From assembly GCF_026230175.1 (NCBI RefSeq), contig NZ_CP104208.1, forward strand, positions 1,798,001 to 1,862,000: a DNA stretch of 64,000 nucleotides, read 5' to 3'. Positions 17,746 to 27,080 of the stretch are shown piece after piece (within the stretch, counting starts at the first letter, position 1; each line of letters begins with the position of its first letter). The notes beneath the pieces were generated by a model, which worked only from the letters and a program-made list of their open reading frames with translations, was not told where the DNA came from and ran no database searches. The DNA comes from Desulfovibrio mangrovi. Its GTDB lineage: Bacteria; Desulfobacterota; Desulfovibrionia; Desulfovibrionales; Desulfovibrionaceae. A program made the translations under genes and the position numbers.

Positions 17746-17776
17746 GCCCCGCATATGCCAATGCGGGGCTTTCTTT
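17746..17776 (+). terminator. Terminator after acsA
   Basis: GCCCCGCAT (17746-17754) pairs with ATGCGGGGC (17761-17769) around ATGCCA, and TTTCTTTT follows. Confidence 0.85.
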
Positions 17777-17808
17777 TCATGGTGCAGCAAAAGTGGATAC
17801 GGCAAGGC

Positions 17809-18717
17809 TTACGGCAACTTTGTCCCCAGAATCCAGCCTTCCGTCCGACGCATGCGGGGCAGAGTTTGCGTATCCGTATGCAAACCTTCGGCCGCAGCAC
17901 CACCAATCGGCTGAGGCATGCCCCATTCCGGCAAGCGACTGGCGCAGGCGGCCTGCACGGCGCAGAGCAAGGCGTCCAGATAATCACCCCGCCAGTCCTG
18001 CAACATGGTCTCTGCAAAGGATTGCGGCATATCCAGCTCCAGTCCGGCCGTTTCCTGCACATGGGCAGAAAGCCCCTGCAGCAGACGCGCCCTGTTCTCC
18101 GCCCGCAATCCGCGCTGCTGTTTCGACCCTTCCTTGTAGGAATCCCGCCCGATGATAGCACGGGCCACCAGAGCGGGATAGGCTTCCAGCAGAATACGGG
18201 AATCTCCACGCATGCGCAGGGGAAAAACATCGGCCCCGCTCTCCAGAATAACCGGCGCAAGGGCATGGAACATGCGCCCCACAGGTACATAGGCAAGACT
18301 CATGGGACTGACCGACTCAGCGGCAATATCCGTTGCCCGACGTATGAGTTTGCTCCCCTTGGGACGTTTTGCCATGACGGAATAGATGGCCTGTGCATAG
18401 GCTTCGCGCGACAGGTTCCCCGCGTGGCGCACATAGGTTTCCCATTCATCGGGCCATCCGGCTGCCGCAAGAAACTCCACCGCCTGCCCGAATGGAAAAT
18501 CCAGCCCTGCGATCCAGTCATGCTGAGCATCAGACAATGGGCCTTCACCGCCATGTCTCTTCGCTTCCGCAAGAACCTGCCGCAATGCCTCCAACGACTC
18601 CAGCCCCTGCAACGCGAGCAGGGAAAGCCTGTTTCCCTGCAAGGAACAGATGGCATACGTGATAGGCTTCTGCCGCGAAGGCGCGGATGTCATGTCGAAC
18701 CCGCAGATGGTATGCAT
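17809..18717 (-). CDS. DUF429-family protein (predicted nuclease-like)
   Basis: The 302-residue protein starts MHTICGFDMTSAPSRQKPIT, with an RNase-H-like GxDxTSAP start. It continues with GLDFPFGQAVEFLAAAGWPDEW, KRPKGSKLIRRATD, the basic MRGDSRILLEAYPALVARAI and ENRARLLQGL. These are features of DUF429 proteins, which are predicted to have an RNase H fold; the substrate is unknown. The ATG at 18717 has GGAGGAGG upstream and is preferred to 18753. It faces acsA tail to tail and is separated from mqnA upstream by a terminator. Confidence 0.75.
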   Translation of the reverse strand: MHTICGFDMTSAPSRQKPITYAICSLQGNRLSLLALQGLESLEALRQVLAEAKRHGGEGPLSDAQHDWIAGLDFPFGQAVEFLAAAGWPDEWETYVRHAGNLSREAYAQAIYSVMAKRPKGSKLIRRATDIAAESVSPMSLAYVPVGRMFHALAPVILESGADVFPLRMRGDSRILLEAYPALVARAIIGRDSYKEGSKQQRGLRAENRARLLQGLSAHVQETAGLELDMPQSFAETMLQDWRGDYLDALLCAVQAACASRLPEWGMPQPIGGAAAEGLHTDTQTLPRMRRTEGWILGTKLP

Positions 18718-18731
18718 GAAGCCTCCTCCAC

Positions 18732-18760
18732 AAAAAAAGCGGCATGTTGCCATGCCGCTT
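18732..18760 (-). terminator. Terminator after the mqnE-mqnC-mqnA operon
   Basis: On the minus strand AAGCGGCATG pairs with CATGCCGCTT (18737-18760) and is followed by a T-run (A-run 18732-18738 on plus). Confidence 0.85.
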
Positions 18761-18848
18761 CATGTATTTCCACTTTCTTCCCAAACAACAGGCCGCAGAC
18801 CGGAATCACGGAGCATGAATATCTCCCACCCGACGGAGACGTTGCTGC

Positions 18849-19730
18849 CTAATCGTCTTCCGGCTCCTGTCTGCATTCGGGCGGCGTCATGGTCTCATGG
18901 TCGTAGAACACCAATTCAGGCACGGCAGGAATCTCACCTGCTTCGGCAAGGCGCTGGTAGAAGAGCTTCAGCCCTTCCTGCTCCTTCTTACGCAGGTTGT
19001 AGACAAGTCCCTTGGTGAAGTAGGTGCGCATCTCATCCTTGGAAAGGTAGCCGGTATCAGCAGCCATGGCGACCATCTGCTCCATGTTCGCCAGCCCCCA
19101 GTCCTTGGCTCGGATGAACAGCGTCGCCGGGTCGCGGTTGAAGCAGCCATCCTCCACGGCCTTTCGGGAGATGACCCACACGCCGAAGATGAAGGGCAGG
19201 CCCGTCCATTCGCGCCATGCCTCGCCAAGGTCCATACGATAGGGATAGCGCTCATCGGAACGCAGACGCAGGGCATCGTCGCCGATGCACAGGGCTGCAG
19301 TGGGCAGATCGCCCGCATCGATACGCTCCATGACCGATCCGGTCTCATATTCCACGTTGATCTTGAGGTAATCGCGGAAGAGCATGCGCAACAGACAGGC
19401 AGACGTGTGCGACTGCGCCGTGGTGAGCACGGTTTCTCCCTCAAGCTCCCAGATGGGCTTGCGGCTGATGAGCAACACGCTCATCACGGGGCCGCAGCTG
19501 CCGATGGCCATGTCCGGCACCAGATAATACTGGTCGGGATGGCGGGCATACTCCACGGACGAAGCGGAGGCCACGTGCAGTTCGCCGCGCGCCATCATGT
19601 CGTTCAGTTCAGCCGGAGCGCCATACACAAGCTTGAAGTCACGCCCCATGACGCCACTTTCCATGGGGTAATAGATGGGCAGCACGTTCAGATAGCGTAT
19701 GCGCCCGATGCGAAGTTCCTTCTCGGTCAA
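18849..19730 (-). CDS. mqnA: Chorismate dehydratase, menaquinone synthesis
   Basis: The 293-residue protein starts ELRIGRIRYLNVLPIYYPME, then YGAPAELNDMMARGELHVAS, SASSVEYARHPDQYYLVPD and TGLPFIFGVWVISRK. These are features of MqnA, which makes 3-enolpyruvylbenzoate from chorismate in the futalosine pathway. The TTG start at 19730 lies one base after the mqnC stop, with GAGGTG just upstream; no later Met fits the conserved N terminus. It is the last gene of mqnE-mqnC-mqnA. Confidence 0.93.
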   Translation of the reverse strand: MTEKELRIGRIRYLNVLPIYYPMESGVMGRDFKLVYGAPAELNDMMARGELHVASASSVEYARHPDQYYLVPDMAIGSCGPVMSVLLISRKPIWELEGETVLTTAQSHTSACLLRMLFRDYLKINVEYETGSVMERIDAGDLPTAALCIGDDALRLRSDERYPYRMDLGEAWREWTGLPFIFGVWVISRKAVEDGCFNRDPATLFIRAKDWGLANMEQMVAMAADTGYLSKDEMRTYFTKGLVYNLRKKEQEGLKLFYQRLAEAGEIPAVPELVFYDHETMTPPECRQEPEDD

Positions 19731-19731
19731 A

Positions 19732-20847
19732 CTACACCTCTGGCTGGGGATCGATGAATTCGTAGGTCATGTTGCGCTGGCGCGGCTCAAAGCCCGCTGC
19801 ACGGACGATCTTGTGGATTTCCGCGCGCGACAGACGGAAGGAGACGCCTGCGGCAGCCACCACATTCTCCTCGATCATCAGCGAACCGAAGTCGTTTGCG
19901 CCGTAATACAGGGCAAGCTGGGCAATTTCCGGCCCCATGGTCACCCACGACGCCTGAATGTTGTCCACGTTGTCCAGCACGATACGGGACAGGGCCAGCA
20001 CGCGCAGGTAGCCGGGAGCCGGTTCGGGAGACACCTTGATGTTGGTGTTGCCGGGCTGGAAAGTCCACGGAATAAAGGCCGTGAACCCGCCGGTGCGGTC
20101 CTGCACCTCGCGCACGGCAAAGAGATGCTCAAGGCGATGCAGATGCGTTTCCTCATGCCCGAACATCATGGTCGCCGTGGTACGCAAGTCCTGATAATGG
20201 GCCTCTTCCATGACGTCCAGCCAGCGGGATGCGCTGCACTTGTTGGGAGAAACCTTGCTGCGCACCTCGTCCACCAGAATCTCCGCACCACCGCCGGGAA
20301 TGGAATCCAGACCGGCTGCACGCAGACGGGCGATAACCTCTTTCACCATCAGCCCTTCCAGTTCCGCAAAGAACACGATCTCAGGCGGCGAGAACGCATG
20401 CACATGAATGGAGGGATAGGTTTCCTTGATCCAACGGATCATATCCTCATACCACTCCAGACGCAGGTCGGGATGATGTCCCCCCTGCATGAGAATCTGA
20501 GTACCGCCAAGGGCGATGGTCTCCTCGATCTTGCGGGCCAGTTCCTCACGGGTGATCACGTAGCCGCCCTGCTCTTCCGCCTTTTCCGGCGCACAGAAGA
20601 AGGCGCAGAAACGGCAGGCACAGACGCAGATGTTGGAGTAGTTGATATTGCGGTCCGCCACGTAGGTGACGATGTTGTCGGAATGCTTGCGCATGCGCAC
20701 GGCATGGGCAAGCGAGGCCAGGGTGAACAGGCTTGCCTGCTCATAGAGCACCCGCGCCTCGGCAAAATCTATGCGCTCCGCACGCAGCACCTTTTCGGCA
20801 ACGGCGGTGACAGCCGGATTCTCGTTGAATGCGCTGCCGGACATCAT
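19732..20847 (-). CDS. mqnC: Cyclic dehypoxanthinyl futalosine synthase (radical SAM)
   Basis: The 371-residue protein has the radical SAM cluster motif CVCACRFCAFF (CxxxCxxC), then GGTQILMQGGHHPDLRLEWY, PGGGAEILVDEVR and TTATMMFGHEETHLHRLEHL. It cyclises dehypoxanthine futalosine. GGGAGG precedes two adjacent ATGs at 20847 and 20844, which overlap the mqnE stop, so translation is coupled. It is similar in layout to mqnE, its upstream neighbour and paralogue. Confidence 0.94.
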   Translation of the reverse strand: MMSGSAFNENPAVTAVAEKVLRAERIDFAEARVLYEQASLFTLASLAHAVRMRKHSDNIVTYVADRNINYSNICVCACRFCAFFCAPEKAEEQGGYVITREELARKIEETIALGGTQILMQGGHHPDLRLEWYEDMIRWIKETYPSIHVHAFSPPEIVFFAELEGLMVKEVIARLRAAGLDSIPGGGAEILVDEVRSKVSPNKCSASRWLDVMEEAHYQDLRTTATMMFGHEETHLHRLEHLFAVREVQDRTGGFTAFIPWTFQPGNTNIKVSPEPAPGYLRVLALSRIVLDNVDNIQASWVTMGPEIAQLALYYGANDFGSLMIEENVVAAAGVSFRLSRAEIHKIVRAAGFEPRQRNMTYEFIDPQPEV

Positions 20848-21998
20848 GCGGCACCTCCCTTGCAAGCACAGCCGCAGGTGCCGGATTCCGGCGGCACGGG
20901 GTTGTAGAAGGCATCACGACGCACAGGAGTGAAACCGGAACGGCGGATCATCTCGTCAAGCTGCGTCGTGGTCATGGCCTGATCGGACTGTGCACCGGCA
21001 TCGTGGCCGATCTTTTCTTCCACGATGGTGCCGTCCAGATCGTCCGCACCGAAATACAGGGCTGTCTGCGCCATCTTCACGCCCAGCATCACCCAGTACG
21101 CCTTGATATGCGGAATGTTATCCAGCATGAGTCGGCTCAGGGCAATGGTCTTCAACTTGTCCATGCCGTTGTGCTCGCCGTAGCGTTCTTCGGGCAATTT
21201 CAGCAGGCTGTTCTCCGTGAGGAAGGGGAGCGGAATGCAGCAGGTGAACCCGCCGGAAACATCCTGCTGACGGCGCAGGCGGTCCAGATGGTCCAGCCTG
21301 TCCGCAACGGATTCGATATGCCCGAACAGTATGGTGCAGTTGGTCGAAAGGCCAAGGGAATGCGCCTCGCCATGCACGCGCAGCCATTCGTCCGCCGTGG
21401 ACTTGCGGGGGCAGATCTTCTCACGCACCGCCGGTGCGAATATCTCTGCACCGCCTCCGGGCATCATCTCCAGCCCAGCAGCCTTCAGCCGGGTCAGCAC
21501 TTCCAGCGTGGTAATACCTTCCAGCGTGGCGAAATGTGCAATCTCAACGGCAGTGAAAGCCTTGACCACAATGGACGGGAAAGCCGTCTTCACCTTGCGG
21601 ATGGCTTCTTCGAAGAAGGAAAGCGGCAGTTTGGGATGACAGCCGCCCACAATGTGAATCTCGTTGAAGGGCATGCCGCCATGATCGGAAATCTTGGCGA
21701 CGATATCATCGACGGAAAGAAGATACGCGCCGGGCTGGTCGGCCTTTTCCTTCTGGAAGGCGCAGAACAGGCAACCGTTCACACAGATGTTTGTGTAATT
21801 GACGTGTCTGTTCAGAACGTAATAGGCTTTGTCGCCGTTCAGACGGGTACGCACGTGGTGCGCCAGCGCGCCAATGGCGTTCATGTCATTGCAGGCATAA
21901 AGCTGCGCGCCGTCTTCGACGCTCAGGCGTTCACCCGCGAGAACCTTATCATAGATGCGTGCCAGCCCCAGTCGGGCATAATGGTCGGCAGTGAGCAT
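20844..21998 (-). CDS. mqnE: Aminofutalosine synthase (radical SAM)
   Basis: The 384-residue protein has the cluster motif CVNGCLFCAFQ, NEIHIVGGCHPKLPLSFFEE, MMPGGGAEIFAPAVREKICP and STNCTILFGHIES. It joins SAM and 3-enolpyruvylbenzoate to give aminofutalosine. The C terminus has a cysteine tail (ESGTCGCACKGG) not needed for the family. The ATG at 21998 has GGAGGA upstream. It is the first gene of the minus-strand mqn operon and is divergent from mqnD, with about 150 bases between them for shared control. Confidence 0.94.
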   Translation of the reverse strand: MLTADHYARLGLARIYDKVLAGERLSVEDGAQLYACNDMNAIGALAHHVRTRLNGDKAYYVLNRHVNYTNICVNGCLFCAFQKEKADQPGAYLLSVDDIVAKISDHGGMPFNEIHIVGGCHPKLPLSFFEEAIRKVKTAFPSIVVKAFTAVEIAHFATLEGITTLEVLTRLKAAGLEMMPGGGAEIFAPAVREKICPRKSTADEWLRVHGEAHSLGLSTNCTILFGHIESVADRLDHLDRLRRQQDVSGGFTCCIPLPFLTENSLLKLPEERYGEHNGMDKLKTIALSRLMLDNIPHIKAYWVMLGVKMAQTALYFGADDLDGTIVEEKIGHDAGAQSDQAMTTTQLDEMIRRSGFTPVRRDAFYNPVPPESGTCGCACKGGAA

Positions 21999-22146
21999 GG
22001 ATGTCCTCCGCTGTTTGGCGGCGTTGCATTTCCTTCCCGCATAAGGCAGGACATGCTCCGCCGGCTGGAGAGTATCGGCTCAGACCCCCGCCATGTCAAC
22101 CTCAAGCACAGCAAACCGGCCCCATTAGGGCATAAGGATACAACGC

Positions 22147-22980
22147 ATGCAGCGTTTTGAACTCGGCATCTCCCCCTGCCCCAACGATACATACATTTTC
22201 TACGCCCTTGCCAATGGCAAAATCGACATGCCTTTTTCCGTGGACCTGTTCATGGCCGATGTGGAACAGCTCAACGCCCGTGCCCGCAAGGCTGACATAG
22301 CCGCCACCAAGCTTTCCGTCGCGGCCATGGTGGATGCGTTGGACAACTATATCCTCCTGCGCGCAGGCGGCGCCCTTGGCTACGGCTGCGGGCCCATCAT
22401 GGTTGCCAGAGAAAACGCCTGTGTATCCAGTCTTGCCGATGCGCGCATCGCCATCCCCGGCCGCATGACCACTGCCAACATGCTGCTTTCCCTGCACGGC
22501 GTGCACAAAGGAGAGCGTGTGGAAATGGTGTTTGACGAAGTCATGCCCGCCGTGGCACGCGGCGATGTTGCCGCGGGCGTGGTGATTCATGAGGGACGCT
22601 TCACCTACGCCGGATACGGGCTGGAAAAACTCTTCGATCTCGGCAAGTGGTGGGAAGACACAACCACATTGCCCATTCCGCTGGGCGCCATTGCCGTACG
22701 CCGCGATCTGGGCATGGAGACGGCCCTGGCACTTGAAGATGCCATACAGCGTAGCCTCGCCTTTGTGCAGACCCACCCGACAGAAGCCCGTCAGTGGATC
22801 AAGCAGCATGCGCAGGAAATGGACGATACGGTCATCGACCAGCACATCGCCACCTTTGTCAACAATTTCAGTATGGAGCTTGGACAGGCAGGACAGGACG
22901 CCATTCGCATTCTGCTGGAAAAGGCCTTTGAAATCGCAGGCCGCCCCATGCCCGAACTGCCCCTGTTTGTGGAGGGATAG
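22147..22980 (+). CDS. mqnD: 1,4-dihydroxy-6-naphthoate synthase
   Basis: The 277-residue protein starts MQRFELGISPCPNDTYIFYA, the MqnD signature, and has DIAATKLSVAAMVDALDNYI, GYGCGPIMVARE and IPGRMTTANMLL. It makes 1,4-dihydroxy-6-naphthoate from the cyclic futalosine. AAGGA precedes the ATG. It is transcribed away from mqnE. With mqnA, mqnC and mqnE the window holds four of the futalosine genes; mqnB and the later prenylation steps are not here. Confidence 0.93.
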   Translation: MQRFELGISPCPNDTYIFYALANGKIDMPFSVDLFMADVEQLNARARKADIAATKLSVAAMVDALDNYILLRAGGALGYGCGPIMVARENACVSSLADARIAIPGRMTTANMLLSLHGVHKGERVEMVFDEVMPAVARGDVAAGVVIHEGRFTYAGYGLEKLFDLGKWWEDTTTLPIPLGAIAVRRDLGMETALALEDAIQRSLAFVQTHPTEARQWIKQHAQEMDDTVIDQHIATFVNNFSMELGQAGQDAIRILLEKAFEIAGRPMPELPLFVEG

Positions 22981-23124
22981 CTATTAGGTGCAGTTAGCTG
23001 GCGCTCCTCTATTGCCTTTATTCACGACATTAGGCTAACATTGCATAATGGCAGGTCTGATTTGCTTTGCGACCGAACCGTCCGGTGGCAACCGCTGTAA
23101 TCCTTTCATCACGGACTTCTGGCC

Positions 23125-24342
23125 ATGTCGGAACCCACCAATAAAAATGAGGAAATGATCAACAACTTCCTGCGCATCAGCGACGAGCTGAATCAGTTGA
23201 AGGATGTTGACACCATTCTGGACAGGACGCTCCTTGAAGTACGGGCGCTGGTCAATGCCGATGCCGGTTCCATTTTCCTTGTGGAAGACGGCCAACTCCG
23301 TTTCAGCTACGTGCACAACGACACGCTTTTTGCCAAAGATGCCACCAACGCAGCAGTGTATTCCAGCGTTACCGTCCCGATAACCGAACATTCCATTGTG
23401 GGATATTCCGCCCTTTCCGGCGAAATGCTCGTCATTGACGACGCCTACAACCTTTCGCCGGACCTGCCGTTCAAGTTCAACGACTCGTATGACAAGACCA
23501 CGGGGTACCGGACCACTTCCATACTGACCATCCCGCTCAAAATCGCGCAGGGCAAGCTGGTGGGCGTGATGCAGATCATCAACGCCAAGGACAGCGAAGG
23601 GCGCTCAATCCCCTTTGACAATCAGGCCAAGACATACATACCCCTTTTCGCCAACAACACAGCCATTGCCATTGAACGCGGTATTCTGACCCGCGAACTC
23701 ATTCTGCGCATGATGAAGATGGCGGAACTGCGCGACCCCACGGAAACAGCTGCCCACGTACAACGGGTGGGGGCTTATTCCGCAGAAATCTATCACCGAT
23801 ATGCTCTGAACAAAGGTATTCCTGTAAAGGAGCTTAAACGCACCAAGGATCTTCTGCGCCTCGCCGCCATGCTGCATGATGTGGGCAAGGTAGGCATTTC
23901 CGATGCCATTCTCAAAAAACCGGGGAAACTTACGGATGACGAGTTTGACATCATCAAGCTGCACACAGTGTATGGCGGACGGCTATTTGAAAACTCCACC
24001 TCAGACCTTGATGCCATGTGCCGCGACATAGCCCTGAACCACCACGAACGCTGGACAGGCGGAGGCTACCCGGGGCACATGAACGACCTGTTTGATGGCC
24101 CGCCCCATATTGGAACGCATAGCAAGTCAGGCGAAGAAATTCCCCTTGTGGCGCGCGTCTGCGCACTGGCAGACGTTTACGATGCGCTGACCTCGCCCCG
24201 TTCCTACAAGGAGCCGTTCACGGAGGAACGGACACTGGAGATCATCAACAAGGATAGCGGCACCCACTTCGACCCTGAGATCGTTGATGCCTTCCTGCAG
24301 ATATACGACGTCATTCTGGCCATTCGCGCCAAGTACGCATAA
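23125..24342 (+). CDS. GAF-HD-GYP protein (probable c-di-GMP phosphodiesterase)
   Basis: The 405-residue protein has an N-terminal GAF domain (ADAGSIFLVEDGQL ... TTSILTIPLKIAQGKLVGVM, ~30-190) and an HD-GYP domain (~210-400) with the metal motif LHDVGKVGISDAIL, the NHHERWTGGGYPG loop and a late VARVCALADVYDAL. All core HD-GYP residues are present, so phosphodiesterase activity toward cyclic di-nucleotides is likely. No membrane segment is seen. The ribosome-binding site is weak. It is convergent with the PAS-GGDEF-hemerythrin gene downstream. Confidence 0.88.
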   Translation: MSEPTNKNEEMINNFLRISDELNQLKDVDTILDRTLLEVRALVNADAGSIFLVEDGQLRFSYVHNDTLFAKDATNAAVYSSVTVPITEHSIVGYSALSGEMLVIDDAYNLSPDLPFKFNDSYDKTTGYRTTSILTIPLKIAQGKLVGVMQIINAKDSEGRSIPFDNQAKTYIPLFANNTAIAIERGILTRELILRMMKMAELRDPTETAAHVQRVGAYSAEIYHRYALNKGIPVKELKRTKDLLRLAAMLHDVGKVGISDAILKKPGKLTDDEFDIIKLHTVYGGRLFENSTSDLDAMCRDIALNHHERWTGGGYPGHMNDLFDGPPHIGTHSKSGEEIPLVARVCALADVYDALTSPRSYKEPFTEERTLEIINKDSGTHFDPEIVDAFLQIYDVILAIRAKYA

Positions 24343-24344
24343 AA

Positions 24345-24376
24345 ACAAAGGCTGCAACAGCCCAAGCTGTGCAGCC
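24345..24376 (-). terminator. Terminator between the two convergent c-di-GMP-type genes
   Basis: GGCTGCAACAGC (24350-24361) pairs with GCTGTGCAGCC (24366-24376) with one bulged A, and a T-rich tract follows on the minus strand. It serves the gene ending at 24420. Confidence 0.65.
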
Positions 24377-24419
24377 CTCCGCAAAACGATCAAAGCGCCC
24401 TCTGCCCCAGCACATCAGG

Positions 24420-25769
24420 TCACGATATGTACGGGAAGAATTTCCTGTCTTCCTTCAGAAGATGTTCCCCAACTACGTTACGCACAAGAAACGTAAATAA
24501 CTCCGAAGCGGCTAATTCTCCGGCCCGGAACCGCCTTATACTCGTCTCCATCCCCGTAACCAAAGCATCATGAATCTTTCCATGCTGTTCAGCTTCAGGG
24601 TATCCTGCATCTCGGATAATGGCATATTCATTTTGAAAATGCGCTACAACATGCCTGAAAAGCTCATCTGCAATATCCGCAACCTTGGAATCAGCCTCAC
24701 CGGAAACCAGCGCCTTGAGAAGCTCATTCCCCACATAAAACAAATGTTGGTGCTCCCTGTCCACAAGCACATTTCCAGACTCATATCCTTTTGCCCACTG
24801 CAACCGGACAAAGCATTCTGTCTCCTCCCGCCTCGGACGTATATATTGTTCCGTCAAATCGGTAAGAACCGTCCTGTTCCGTCCGGTCCCTTTAGCCTGA
24901 TAGAGCGCAGCATCTGCAATCCTCATCCGGTTCTCTAAAGATTCTCCACCGACAAAGGTTACCCCCCCAATGCTAACGGTAAACCTGACAACGCCTGATT
25001 CCGTAACAACTTCAATACTACCAACATGCTTTCTCAGCCTCTCGGCAAGCGCAGATGCAACTTTGGCGTTCGCCCTCAACAATAATGCACCAAACTCTTC
25101 TCCACCCAATCGTCCGAAAACATCAACTTCTCTGAGACACGCCTTACACGCAGCCGCCATTTTTCGAAGCACTTCATCTCCAACAGCATGACCGTATGTG
25201 TCATTGACATGCTTGAAGTGATCAATATCAATCATTAACAATGTTTGAATCTCAGAAAACCTTTCCCCTCTCCTTATCTCACGAGAAGCAACCTCCACAA
25301 AATGCCTTCTGTTGAATACAGATGTAAGAGAATCTTCTCTCGATATCCTTGCCAACTCTTGCTCAAGCTTCTTTCGCATGGTGATATCCTGAATCTGAGA
25401 AATAAAGAAACGAGGATTTCCACCACCATCAAAAACCAATGAAACTGACAACAAAATATCTATTACGTGTCCATATTTATTAAAATAACGTTTCTCCATC
25501 TGATATGTTTCAATATCACCGGAAATCATCTTATGCACATAAGCCAAATCTTCCTCAAGGTCGTCAGGATGCGTTATGTCCTGAAATGTTTTGCACAGCA
25601 ACTCACTTTCAGAATATCCAAGCATATTACATAACGCATCATTAACCTTCAGCCATTTTCCATCCAAAGCAACAAGAGCCATACCTATTGCTGCATATGT
25701 AAATGCATTCTCAAAAAGATACTGATTATCTTTTGAATCCAAAACAATATTGCCGCTATCCAAACACAT
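24420..25769 (-). CDS. PAS-GGDEF-hemerythrin protein (diguanylate cyclase)
   Basis: The 449-residue protein has a PAS domain (ENAFTYAAIGMALVALDGKW ... SQIQDITMRKKLEQ), a GGDEF domain with an intact active loop (LGGEEFGALL) and DIDHFKHVNDTYGH, and a C-terminal bacteriohemerythrin domain with the usual iron ligands: His in DREHQHLF, HFQNE, EQHGKIH and EHLLKED. It is a likely oxygen- or redox-responsive c-di-GMP synthase. The ATG at 25769 has TGGAG seven bases upstream; ATGs at 25781 and 25793 do not. Much of the PAS and GGDEF coding sequence is far more AT-rich than its neighbours, which suggests transfer. Confidence 0.88.
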   Translation of the reverse strand: MCLDSGNIVLDSKDNQYLFENAFTYAAIGMALVALDGKWLKVNDALCNMLGYSESELLCKTFQDITHPDDLEEDLAYVHKMISGDIETYQMEKRYFNKYGHVIDILLSVSLVFDGGGNPRFFISQIQDITMRKKLEQELARISREDSLTSVFNRRHFVEVASREIRRGERFSEIQTLLMIDIDHFKHVNDTYGHAVGDEVLRKMAAACKACLREVDVFGRLGGEEFGALLLRANAKVASALAERLRKHVGSIEVVTESGVVRFTVSIGGVTFVGGESLENRMRIADAALYQAKGTGRNRTVLTDLTEQYIRPRREETECFVRLQWAKGYESGNVLVDREHQHLFYVGNELLKALVSGEADSKVADIADELFRHVVAHFQNEYAIIRDAGYPEAEQHGKIHDALVTGMETSIRRFRAGELAASELFTFLVRNVVGEHLLKEDRKFFPYIS

Positions 25770-25887
25770 ACACAACTCCATACAACACAACAATTACACA
25801 CTATATTTTCAGCGGGACACCGACATACGTTCAGCCACACCCTTCCAGTCATATCTGTTAACCAAACAGCATCTGCCACACTCACCG

Positions 25888-26865
25888 TTACGCCAGAAGA
25901 ACAGTCGACCCGATGGTGTTACGGGCTTCAAGCGCTCTATGCGCCTCGGCAGCATCCCGCAACGGGAAACTCTGGCCAATGGCAATGTTCACGACCCCTT
26001 TCTCCACCACTGCAAAGAGATCCCTTGCATGGGCAAGCAGATCTTCACGAGCCTCGGTATAGTGCATGAGGCTGGGGCGGGTAAGGAACAACGAGCCCTT
26101 GGCCGACAGAATGCCGGGGTCAAAGGGCGGCACGGAACCGGAGGATTGCCCGAATGAGACCAGCATTCCCATTGGTCTCAGACAATTCAGCGACTTCATG
26201 AAGGTGCTCTTGCCCACGGAATCATACACGACATCCACGCCATGTCCGGCGGTTACCTGCATGACCTTGGCCACAAAGTCCTCATCGCGGTATAGCACTG
26301 GGTGATGACATCCGTTGGCGCGGGCCACTTCTGCCTTCGCTGCGGAACCGACAGTGCCGATGACCGTAGCCCCCAGATGGTTGGCCCACTGACAAACCAA
26401 CGAGCCTACTCCCCCTGCAGCTGCATGAATGAGAATGGTATCCCCCGCCTTGACGGGATAACATCCGAACAGCAGATAGCGGGCCGTCATACCACGCAGC
26501 ATCATACCCGCAGCCTGTTTTCCAGATATGAAATCCGGCAGCGGCACCAGCCTACGTGCGGGAATGAGACGCACCTCCGCATAAGCGCCGGGAGGATTAC
26601 CGGCATAGGCCACGCGATCCCCTTCCTTTAACTCGGTTACGCCGTCGCCCACGGCCTCCACAACCCCCGCTCCTTCCATGCCGATAATGGCAGGCAGCGT
26701 GGGAAGCGGATAGAGTCCCGTACGATGATACACATCAATGAAGTTGACGCCGACGGCCTCATGACGAATACGCACCTCCCCGGATGAAGGCTCACCCGGG
26801 TCAAACGACTCCCATTGAAGCACTTCTGGTCCACCGGTCGCATGCATTCGAATTGCGTGTGTCAT
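25888..26865 (-). CDS. qor: Zinc-free quinone oxidoreductase (MDR family)
   Basis: The 325-residue protein starts MTHAIRMHATGGPEVLQWES and has GVNFIDVYHRTGLYPLPTLP, the nucleotide-binding segment AAAGGVGSLVCQWANHLGA and VDVVYDSVGKSTFMKS. This is the zeta-crystallin/quinone oxidoreductase type of medium-chain dehydrogenase, which uses NADPH. The catalytic zinc ligands are absent, as expected. The ATG at 26865 has AAGGAGAG upstream and is preferred to the frame's earliest start at 26925. Confidence 0.9.
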   Translation of the reverse strand: MTHAIRMHATGGPEVLQWESFDPGEPSSGEVRIRHEAVGVNFIDVYHRTGLYPLPTLPAIIGMEGAGVVEAVGDGVTELKEGDRVAYAGNPPGAYAEVRLIPARRLVPLPDFISGKQAAGMMLRGMTARYLLFGCYPVKAGDTILIHAAAGGVGSLVCQWANHLGATVIGTVGSAAKAEVARANGCHHPVLYRDEDFVAKVMQVTAGHGVDVVYDSVGKSTFMKSLNCLRPMGMLVSFGQSSGSVPPFDPGILSAKGSLFLTRPSLMHYTEAREDLLAHARDLFAVVEKGVVNIAIGQSFPLRDAAEAHRALEARNTIGSTVLLA

Positions 26866-27010
26866 ACATTCTCTCCTTGCAGAATGGCAGGACGCCCTGC
26901 TCCGGGACTCGGGAAATGGAATCACATTGTCTCATTTATACATTATTCCGCCGAAAGGTGTGAAGCGCAAAAGCGAATGCAAGGTTAAAAGACTCCTCCC
27001 CGACAGGACA

Positions 27011-27040
27011 AAAAGCCGGATGCGCAATTGCGCATCCGGC
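27011..27040 (-). terminator. Palindromic terminator after the rhodanese gene
   Basis: The 26-base perfect palindrome at 27015-27040 (GCCGGATGCGCA then ATTGCGCATCCGGC) is followed by TTTTTG on the minus strand. Confidence 0.85.
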
Positions 27041-27080
27041 CTCAGAGTATCCGAATCCAAACAGACGAAGGAAGGGAGAT

